Shown: positions 55,600 to 64,000 of the stretch, piece by piece
Numbering within the stretch: the first letter of the stretch is position 1
Layout: the number at the start of each line of letters is the position of its first letter
NCBI GenBank assembly: GCA_023375675.1
Contig: JALQBC010000013.1
Location: 434,001-498,000 of the forward strand
Origin: Cytospora piceicola
Lineage: Eukaryota > Ascomycota > Sordariomycetes > Diaporthales > Cytosporaceae
Direction: 5' to 3'
DNA: 64,000 bases
The notes under the pieces: generated by a model
What the model was told of the DNA's origin: nothing
What the model saw: only the letters and a program-made list of their open reading frames with translations
Database searches by the model: none
Position numbers and translations under genes: made by a program

Positions 55600-57990
55600 C
55601 TATTGTGAATCCATGTTCAAGAACCTGTTGAGGTCGTCGTCCATCGCCGGGGCGTTGAAGAAGTCGGCGTTCTCCAGCACGGCCTCGCTCGCGTCCATGG
55701 CCTGGTACCAGCGGTTCCGCATCGTCGTGTTGACCGACTCCTGGGACACGCCTTCCTGCCCGTACTCCGCCTCCTGGGCCCGGGTGACGTTCGGGTTGCT
55801 GCCGCTGCTGGCGCCCGCCACTCCTTGCCCCCCTCTGCTGGCCCCTGTTCCCACTGCTACTGGCACGTTGGCCATGCGGGCTGTTGGGGCGCCCCGGTAG
55901 ATAGAGCTCCCCGTACTTGACTCCTGCGGCCCGGCCCGGTCACCGCCAGCGTGCGGCCCGGGGCGCTGGGCGAGGACTTGGTTGCTTCGGTGGGCAATCG
56001 ACATGTTTTCCGGGCGCCTGACACCCGAGTGCCGAAATTCGGGCACAGCCCTCTCCGTTCCCTGGTTAAAGCCCGACGGGTTCGCGTACGGAATCGAACC
56101 GGGGCCCATGCCTCCTCCCACGTTCCGTGTGCCTGCCGGTCTAGGGGCCGATGGTCCTGTCCCAGAATCAAATGAGTAGTGTCCGAAGGGCTGAGCTGGC
56201 TGTATGCCTGGTCCCAGTGAGGACGACACGAGCGCGTCAGTCCGAGTCGGCATGATCCTGGGTGTTGCTTGGGGCATCTGCTGCGAGAACGCCCTCTCCA
56301 GTGCTGCGAGTCTTGCGGACAGGGCAAGGAACTCGCTCCTCCTCACGAGGCCATCCCCCGGGGCTCTGGAGCTCCTTGTAGATCGGTCCTCAGTCTCCCC
56401 ATCGGAGCCTCCGGACTCATCCGCCTCGCTATCAACATCCGCAGAACGCTGCCGTCGGGTCGGGTCGACTCGACAAAAAGTACTGAGGAGAATATCGAAT
56501 TTCTCGCGCTTGGAGCGTGAGACGTTCTCACACTTGGCCTGTGCTATGTGGCTTTCGAATACATCGACGTCCGAAAAAGCCCGCCAGCACTTCTTGCACA
56601 GACCGGCCCTCGGGTGGCCGTGCTCGTTGTTGGCGACGTTAAACGATGAGATGCATTGTCGACCGTTATCGACATCTAAGTTGTGAGCTGGTCTCCCAAG
56701 GTGGCGGACGACCGTGGAGATGTTCGCATGTTCAGTGTGGCAGCTGAAGTATTTCGGGTCATGCTCCGCCTCATAGATCCCAGGATTCGCAACCCTGAAG
56801 GGACAGGGCATTTTGCGGTCCCCTAAATCGCCGTCTTGGCTTCCCGGCGCCTTGGATCGCTTTCTGGGCGGCTCGTCGTCCCCATCGCTGTCGTCGTCGA
56901 GCTCCTTGGAAACTCGTACTTGCCGTTTACCAGAAGTGATAATCTGCTCAGTGTTGCCAGAGCGCAAGCCCCAGGCCGCGGATGCTCCCCTCCCAGGGCT
57001 CGCTTCACCATCCTGAGGTGCTCCTCTTTGTCCCTCAAAATAAGGCTGCTGTATGAATACGGGGCTAGGCTCCGAGAGAGGAGTCAGGATCTGGTTCTTC
57101 ATATCTGGACTTGTCTTCGGTGTCGCGACAGTGGGGAGAACCTTTAACAGCTCCCCTCTACCGGGCGTGACTTGAGGCGTGGATGACTGCTCAAAAGGGT
57201 GGTCCTCAGGTGGAGCTGGGTTGTAAAGCCTTGGGTCAACGGGGATTTTGAGCCACTCTTCATCGCAGTTAGCGGCACAAGCACCAGCAGAATAAACCTG
57301 TGCGAAGTCCTCTATGAAGTCCTCATTGTTCGTTGTCCTTGTCACCGGGGAAGACCACGGAATGTAGACATCAGCTCCATAATGGACAGCGCTGCTCAAA
57401 CTCCCAGAGGTTGGTGAATCATATGATGCAGAGAGGCATGGCTCCAAAGGACTCGGAGAGAGCGCGAGGCCCGGTACAGTTCGGATAGTCAAACTGTTTC
57501 TAGGATCAGTCACCAGGTGACTGAGGTTAGAGTCGGTTCCCAGCTGCTTCGAGGGGTCCTCCTCCTTGTTTCCGTGCCGGCTTCGAACGTAAGTCCAGCC
57601 GTGAGTCTTTTCCATATGCTGCTTGCAGTTGGATTCCCGTTTGGAGGTATAAGTGCAGTTTTGCCACAGGCAGGAAAAGACCCTCGGTTCCGTCGAGTGC
57701 TTGTCATTGAAATGGCGATCGAGCTCCTTCTCCGTCGGCCACCCAAACATGTGGTACCTGCACTCCTTGACAGGGCACTTGTAAGGCCGAATGTGCCCCT
57801 TCAAGTGCTTGTTCAAGTCACACGTTCGAGTGTATTGTTTCCCACATTGCTGGCACATGTGAGGCCCCTCGAAGCTTTCATTGTCAAGGGAGGGCGAGGG
57901 TCTGAAGTCGTGCGCCGGCGCATCTGTTAATTGATCGGGAACGATGTGTCCCCACTGAACCTGGGAGACAGGGTCGAAGGAAGGATTCAT
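55600..57990 (-). CDS. Large C2H2 zinc-finger transcription factor
   Basis: Intronless, 796 residues from the ATG at 57990. Three C2H2 fingers lie near residues 46-130: CQQCGKQYTRTCDLNKH, CPVKECRYHMFGW with HFNDKH, and CLWQNCTYTSKRESNCKQH. The middle is polar with an acidic-basic bipartite segment (DDDSDGDDEPPRKRSK), a likely nuclear signal. A second Cys/His cluster around residues 390-500 begins CPFRVANPGIY and contains CHTEHANISTVVRH and CKKCWRAFSDVDVFESH, as in a recurrent fungal CPFR-type zinc domain. The C-terminal third is Gly/Ser/Pro-rich and ends in an acidic helix that may activate. Targets are unknown. No regulated partner is adjacent. Confidence 0.88.
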   Translation of the reverse strand: MNPSFDPVSQVQWGHIVPDQLTDAPAHDFRPSPSLDNESFEGPHMCQQCGKQYTRTCDLNKHLKGHIRPYKCPVKECRYHMFGWPTEKELDRHFNDKHSTEPRVFSCLWQNCTYTSKRESNCKQHMEKTHGWTYVRSRHGNKEEDPSKQLGTDSNLSHLVTDPRNSLTIRTVPGLALSPSPLEPCLSASYDSPTSGSLSSAVHYGADVYIPWSSPVTRTTNNEDFIEDFAQVYSAGACAANCDEEWLKIPVDPRLYNPAPPEDHPFEQSSTPQVTPGRGELLKVLPTVATPKTSPDMKNQILTPLSEPSPVFIQQPYFEGQRGAPQDGEASPGRGASAAWGLRSGNTEQIITSGKRQVRVSKELDDDSDGDDEPPRKRSKAPGSQDGDLGDRKMPCPFRVANPGIYEAEHDPKYFSCHTEHANISTVVRHLGRPAHNLDVDNGRQCISSFNVANNEHGHPRAGLCKKCWRAFSDVDVFESHIAQAKCENVSRSKREKFDILLSTFCRVDPTRRQRSADVDSEADESGGSDGETEDRSTRSSRAPGDGLVRRSEFLALSARLAALERAFSQQMPQATPRIMPTRTDALVSSSLGPGIQPAQPFGHYSFDSGTGPSAPRPAGTRNVGGGMGPGSIPYANPSGFNQGTERAVPEFRHSGVRRPENMSIAHRSNQVLAQRPGPHAGGDRAGPQESSTGSSIYRGAPTARMANVPVAVGTGASRGGQGVAGASSGSNPNVTRAQEAEYGQEGVSQESVNTTMRNRWYQAMDASEAVLENADFFNAPAMDDDLNRFLNMDSQ

Positions 57991-60900
57991 GCTCAGACGG
58001 GCGAGCTAGAGGATGGAACGTGCCCACAGGGCAGGGCTAGGAACACAGGCAAGGGAACAACGACCTCGGGAGATCCTCCAGTCAGGTGATGGTTTTGCCT
58101 CCACCGTGAGGATGACAGCTGGGGATTGGGGCGATGGCGCTTCCTTCCACTCCACCTTCAAGATGGTCTTCGGTTGTTTTGGCGAGTAGTGAGCGAGGAA
58201 AATCAAAACAGTGTGCTTATAGGGCGGCAAATAGGATCAGTTGAGAAGGAATGAGAAGCCTGTTTGAGAAGCGGGCAAAATCAAAGGGGCCTGTGGTAGC
58301 TTTGAGTGATGGGGGAATAGAGAAGACGTAGATAGTCCAAGCCTGTGACCAGGCAACAAAATTTCACAGCCTCGCCGGGTGTATAGTTTGTAATGATAAA
58401 GCAATATCCAAGATGGGGTCTGGTGGGCGAATGGTATGTCAGTATACGGGAAGTGGTAGCCTTGAACCGGCAGCATGTCTATTATATGGACTGCGACAGT
58501 GATGTCGCTAGGGAGGGAGCATCTCTTGAAAGGCGGCCCCCCGGCCAAAGGGCAGACCATATTTGGTGACCATCTCATGCATCTCAAATGCGCATGGACT
58601 GCGGATTAGCTACAGTAGATCATGCAGCTGAGCGTGGCGGTGTTGCTGCTCTGAAAAGAGGTTGGTGGTGGGATGTTTTGTTTAGAGGGGAGGAAGGAAA
58701 AGACGTTGAGATGGGAAGCAAGCAAGCAAGCATAGCATAGCCAAGCCGTAATGACGACCTTTACCTTGGTTGGTCTACGTACCGTTTAGCTGAGATGTGG
58801 GAGTACCCGGTATAGGGTTAGGGTGCTTGCTGTACTGTACCACGGCGTAGCTTAGGTGGGCATGATGGGGGCCAGTGTTGTCCGGGAGGTCTCCCATGGC
58901 CTAAAGTTGGGAGCGGAATACAAGGATCCGAGGGTGCGCCTCTAAAAATGTACCTAACCTACATTACTCTAGGTACTCTAGGTAGGTACCCAGGTAGTAG
59001 TGATACACTACTGTGAGGCTTTGCACCATTCCGACTGCACACGTAGACCTACTTTAGCTAGGTATGTCCGTAGAGCACCCCCCCTTCCCCAATTCACCTG
59101 ACGAAACTAACCTGTCTGGTGTTTAGTTATGGGGCTAACCACCTGCTCGGGCCCGGCAAAAACCGATTGACCACTGAGAAGCCTCAACTGAACTGCGGAT
59201 CCCTCAATCGACCCTCGACTCCGCCCTCGAGAAGCCAAACCAACTGCATCATGGTGCCTCTTTTTTTATGACACAACACATGAGAGCTCACCTGTGTGGC
59301 TGCTAAGCGCGACGCGGTAAAATTACCTGCAATTATTAACGTCCCAGCAGACGCAACTTGATGCAGATGACCCTCAACGTTGCCTGGCACCCACTTACCT
59401 ACATACATAGACACATATATACGTACATCTATCCATACATACGCACATACTTGGAGCCAGAGATCGTGAGGCAGATTCGAAAGGCATAACGGCACATCAC
59501 CCCACCAGCTACCAATTGGATGACGTCGAACTCCTAGCTTCTCCCAAAGAGAGCATGGGCGAGCTTGGAGGGGGCAGCCAGTTCAGTTCTCGACAAGGTA
59601 TCGGTGGTGTTTGATGTTGCAGTTGTTGGTCTTACTGCTTCCTCAATCGAGGACCTCACTCCTGCTTACCGCAGCAGCACATGCCATGCCGTGCCAGTGC
59701 CAATGCCTGCCATTCGGGCAGCCCTATGGCTACGCCGCACAACAGGAAGTGCACAAACCTGCAGCCCTGGGAGCAGTGCCGCAGACTGCTACACACAACC
59801 CCAAGCCAACCAACGTGTGCTTAGCAGGATCGCATCGTGCACAACTTCATCGACGCCATTGCCGTCATCTCCCGCCAACATGCGGCCTCCGAACGTGGAG
59901 ATCCCCGCTCTGTCCGGACATAAGCGGGGCCCCTGGGCCGCTCGCCTAAACGGCCAGCCGGCCTACAATGGCGGCCAAGTGCCCCGAAGGATTTTTCTAG
60001 GCGTTTACCAAGGCGGCTCATGATGGTGGTCGTCTACCGTACCTGTGTACCGGTCTGGAGACCCTTCACCGTCCATGTTCGCTCGTGAAGGCAGCGGCCT
60101 CACAAGGAGAGTTGTCGTCTCATTGTTCGAAAACCGAAGATTCAACACGGGGGTCGAGGCTGCCCCTGACCTCTGAAAAACTGGACCCGCTCGGGTGACC
60201 CTGGTTGCGACCAGCAGGATGCTTCTGGGGCCTGACTTGGGTCAACGTCCCGGACCAACACAACCGGCACTGGGACATCTGTCTGCTCCTCAGATATGCC
60301 GGCCAGAGCTTCATTCCACCTCGATCGCAATGTCTGACCGAGGCTGATCGCATTGGGACTGGGATGAAGATGGCCGATGAGCCATAACGGTGAGGTTAGT
60401 TGCCTGATGCAACGCACCCACAACTAAGTGCTCACGACGGCCCGGTCCTGTCTTTCCGGTCCTGCCTGTCCGTGCGCGACCAACGAATCAGTCGATAGGA
60501 GCCGCAGAGTAATATCATGACCTCTGCTGTCGCTCCAGCGTCAATCTCAACCTCGAAACTTGGCGGAGAGGTCAACTGATCTAGGCCACAGAGTTACACC
60601 GAGGGCCCAGCAAAACAACTCTCCCTTTTTCCACTTGCTCACTGGCCTTCGAGACTGCTCTAAATGTCGCCACTCTTTCTAGGGGTGAATCACAAATATG
60701 CAGTCATGCGATGTGGTAATGATATGAGGCCAGATCATCAGGAGACTCGGGAGAGGCCAAAGGTGGCTTTAAGTTGAGCTTTGATATCCCGGCCTCCTCG
60801 CTAGATGACAACTGGAGCTTAGCTCTTGGTGATCGCAACACGCACGTTGCTCAAGGCACCAACCGTGATATACCGGAGGCTGACATATCGTAGTTCGATC

Positions 60901-63748
60901 GTCGTTCTCCTGGGAACATGCAAGCGGTTCCTTGGATCCCGTCGCTCGTTGGTTTTAGTAGTAAGCTCAACTGACATGTTGGTTAGGTGCCGATAAGGGC
61001 CTCGATGGCTGGCAGCAAGGGCTCATAACGAGACAGAGCCAACGGCGCAAAGGTAACGTTCACTGGCCAGCCCTCGCATATTACCCATATCCACGATTCT
61101 GCATCGACCAGCTTGTTCCATGTGACAAGCTACCGGCAGATGGTTCTCGTGCATGCTCACATGTGCTTCGCTCCGCCCAGCACCCAATAGGCCCTTCCCA
61201 ACGGCAACCACGATAATGGCTCTGCCTTCCAAGGCAATACTGACTAGCAACCTGTGGGGATCGCATCCCAAAATCACAACCTTTAACCAACCTGATGGGG
61301 CTTCTCTCTGCGCCTAGTAGGCAGATGGCACACCCGCTGAGCGCTATATCCCGCCAACCGGACAGATGAGGTCCATACAGTATTGAAGGCACCGGTGTCT
61401 CTCAAGATATCCTCGGTATGAAGGGCTAACTCAAAGCTCGGGAACAGAACTTGGGGTTCTTCGGATTTCTGCCTTTCAAGTCGCCCAAGTAGTGGCTTTG
61501 ACTCCAGATGTTTGTCAGATATCTCTTCAAGCCTCGAGAAGGTCTTATCTTGCATCTCAATACCACACTCAGCAGATGACACCTCTCAGCTCGAACCCAT
61601 GCGGCTCGGCTCGTCTTTGCGCTCCGCATTCGAGGTCAATGTCGCAGGCCATGTCGCCTTGCCGGAGCCACGATTCGTGATGACCTCCAGCATCCCGCTC
61701 ACGCTGGAATGGTGATCCGTATAGATGACACGGAGGTCAACTGGCCGAGGCAGCGAGTCCCGGAACGTCCCTATATTCTGCTATGATCGGGCCAACTGAT
61801 GTGGGGGGTTTTCGGGCTGTCCTTCCGACGGCACGTTCGAGCCGCATCACTGCTGTATTGCTTTCCAAGCCCGCGCCGTGGGCCCTCGAGGTGTAGTGAC
61901 AGGTGATGAAGTTGCGGCGTATAACGGTCTGAGCAGGTCGTTCCTTTTTACAGACGTTCGAGGAGGTATCGCCATATTCTTGCCCAGGGTAGGGGAGGAG
62001 GTGGGGTTGCAGACGGCCTCGAACTCACCCAGCAGGCGAGCAGCTGTGGGTTTTCCCATATCTCCGCACGTATCCAAGCTGGCTGTCGACGTCCGTCGGT
62101 GTGTTACTGGGTTATAGATTGGTCTCTGTGAAATCAGCACCCGGTTGTCGAGACCAGACAGGAAGCCCCTTCGACGAACACATGAGGTGCTGCCGCCGTA
62201 TTGGCATTAACCGTCGCTGCCAGGTCGGGTGGAAAAAACAGAGAGAGAAAATCGAGGCAAGAATGTCAGGCTTACACATGTTGCCTATCAATTATGGCTG
62301 GTATTTGAGAAGAGCTTGTAAGAGAATCCAACAAACAACACTTGTGTAAGAGTGGAATTTTGCGCCTTGCGGCTTGGAAGTAAACTCTTTCTCAGCATCG
62401 GAAGAGTCATCCAGCAACACTGGCGGTCAGGAGGTCTCATCTCATCGCCATCCAGTCATGATACTGTCACAAACGGTAGCTTGATATAGTACTCACTAGA
62501 GGGAGAGAAACCTTGTCTCGGTGGGCATCAGATCTAACCTCGATCCGCCTTTAAGGGAAACCGGCCGTGATCCGATGTTAGTCCCTCAGTGGGCGGTCCG
62601 CAACTTCCAGAAGAGCACGCCTCGCCCTTATGTATCACCATCGAGGACCAACAGCTCAATATAACTACAGCGGAGATTGATGGTACCCTAGGTACCGGGC
62701 AGGTAACATGATGCCCACTCCTATGTGGACATCATCTTGGACATCATCTCGAGGCGATTTTTAACTATTGGCAGTGCGGTGTTATTTTTAAGCATATCCC
62801 CTTGCCAGAAGAAAGATTGTTTGATTCGCGTCCGTGCCATACCGGCTCACTGACAGCATCTATATAAGATTCGCCTCGCTTGCGGAAAAGGGGGGTTGTA
62901 TGCCGTGTGCGTGTGTGTGTGTGTGTGAGTGTGTGTGTGGAGGTCTCGGCAGGTCCACCTCACTTTCCTTTCGATACGGCATTGATAACTCTCATCAACC
63001 GGCTGGGCGTCGCAGTGTGTGAGAATCAAGGCAACCCTGTATGTACAGTAGATTGGGGCGGGTACCAATACCGGCCCATCAAGGAAGCATATGAAGAGCC
63101 AAGCAAAAGAAATACAAGCTGTGAAACATGGGGTTACGGATCACACAACGGGCAGACAGACGGTGCAACGCGACAGGCCGGCGAGCACATGGCTTTCTCT
63201 ACCTGCGGCGTCTGCTGTATATGCTTGTGCTCCCTCGTGATACTGCGCAGGGGTTCCCATGAGGCTGTGAGGTTACCTCAGTACTTAAGCACTTAAGCAA
63301 GTACTTGGGCAAGCAGGCTGGCCAGGTCATTCCCGGTTTGTTTGTACACACAACACACAAGCAGCCAGCCACATATGAACGGAGAAGGCGAAGTGAAGAT
63401 CATAAATGGACACTCGGAGGGGAAAAAGTTAATTTCATGGGAGTTGTCGGGGTTTGTGTCCTTGGACCGGGCAAAAAGGCTGGCGAGATGAGTTTATTGA
63501 CGCAGGGAAAGAGATAGTGATGGAGCCCAGTGTTATAACTCTCACCCAAACGGGCACCCAGCGAGAGCCCACACTGTGAGACAATGGGGACAATGGGGCC
63601 CAACGTGCTTCAGGGTTTGGCTATTCTCACGGGGGATGATCAAGGTTATCGGAGTGGATATAAGTGGTTCTCTGTTTCAAAGTGCTGGGGCCTTTGAGAC
63701 TAAGTTCCGGGATTTTGCCTGTGTTGGATACACTAGCAGACTAACAGT
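57991..63748. other. Gene-poor right arm, possible relics
   Basis: About 5.8 kb. The left 600 bases are promoter and leader of the large zinc-finger gene. Beyond 58.6 kb, frames are short and broken on both strands. Minus-strand pieces at 60423-60142, 61582-61283 and 62140-61847 have coding-like composition, and the last contains GDMGKPTAARLLG, which resembles a P-loop, but in-frame stops and no clear splice joins separate them. TACCTAGGTA-type motifs lie at 58959-58997, 62685-62705 and 63275-63302. No intact gene supported. Confidence 0.4.
62905..62939 (+). repeat. GT dinucleotide microsatellite
   Basis: A (GT)n tract with two interruptions, about 35 bases, in intergenic DNA. Confidence 0.9.
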
Positions 63749-63934
63749 ATGTCCACGGCCGCCACAATCCAAGGGATTGGAGATCCCCACGATACTGATA
63801 CTATGCATAGAAAAAGGCATTGTCGGCTCTGGAGGGGTTGGTTTGATTCCTTCGGTTGGTTGTTTTTCTTATGTCTGCTTGGAGCTTGTTCGTATTTCTT
63901 TAATTGGCAAGACCAGCACGTCAGCTTACCTTGA
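63749..63934 (+). CDS. Possible small membrane protein
   Basis: 61-residue frame from the ATG at 63749, with a polar N-terminus and one predicted membrane helix (WLFFLCLLGACSYFF). A TATAAG sequence lies about 90 bases upstream (near 63659). The frame ends close to the window edge, and it could instead be the first exon of a gene continuing to the right. I do not recognise it. Confidence 0.28.
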   Translation: MSTAATIQGIGDPHDTDTMHRKRHCRLWRGWFDSFGWLFFLCLLGACSYFFNWQDQHVSLP

Positions 63935-64000
63935 TGTGGGAGCGAGGAAGTATTTTACATATTTGAGTACACATACGGATTACTCCGTAGTCTATGTATG

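Noticed and set aside
62905..62939. GT tract as telomere-like sequence
   Set aside because: It is a plain dinucleotide microsatellite. No TTAGGG repeats are seen anywhere in the window.

Overview
The window is nuclear DNA of a filamentous ascomycete (Pezizomycotina, most likely a Sordariomycete). Coding exons are GC-rich. Introns are short (about 50-220 nt) with GTRNGT-type donors, CTAAC/CTGAC branch points and YAG acceptors. The gene set is fungal: NAD-glutamate dehydrogenase, VPS16, ATG16, DOT1, SEC12, a SAT4/PTH11-type rhodopsin protein, an ankyrin-CorA protein and zinc-finger regulators. Multi-exon genes were joined by hand from splice signals; every multi-exon model quoted keeps frame to its stop. 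Genes on the minus strand are read from high to low coordinates.

Layout. 1-7.4 kb is an oxidative trio: an EthA-like Baeyer-Villiger monooxygenase (+), a trichodiene-oxygenase-like P450 (-) and an aldo-keto reductase (+), with the last two divergent from one short promoter and AT-rich gaps around them. 7.4-18.4 kb is conserved housekeeping: mitochondrial processing peptidase alpha, VPS16, ATG16 (divergent from VPS16), DOT1, then a seven-helix SAT4-type membrane protein. 18.4-26.9 kb is looser: a small unknown protein, two decayed copies of a short coding module, and a 1167-residue ankyrin-CorA protein whose GMN motif reads SIN. 26.9-30.3 kb is NAD-GDH, followed by a 4.6 kb stretch without recognisable genes. 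35-49 kb holds a C2H2 regulator, an intron-containing tRNA-Leu(AAG), a two-exon unknown, protein N-terminal methyltransferase, an LMBR1-type membrane protein, aldehyde dehydrogenase and SEC12. 49.8-54.8 kb holds two divergent DUF5672 paralogues. 55.6-58.0 kb holds a second, larger C2H2 regulator. The last 6 kb has no confident gene.

Functional links. VPS16 (HOPS/CORVET) and ATG16 (Atg8 conjugation) both serve delivery to the vacuole and share one promoter. The monooxygenase/P450/reductase group could act on a common small molecule, but there is no core synthase in view. The rest looks like ordinary synteny. A palindromic dispersed motif with core TACCTAGGTA recurs in many intergenic spaces and is densest at 52.3-52.6 kb.
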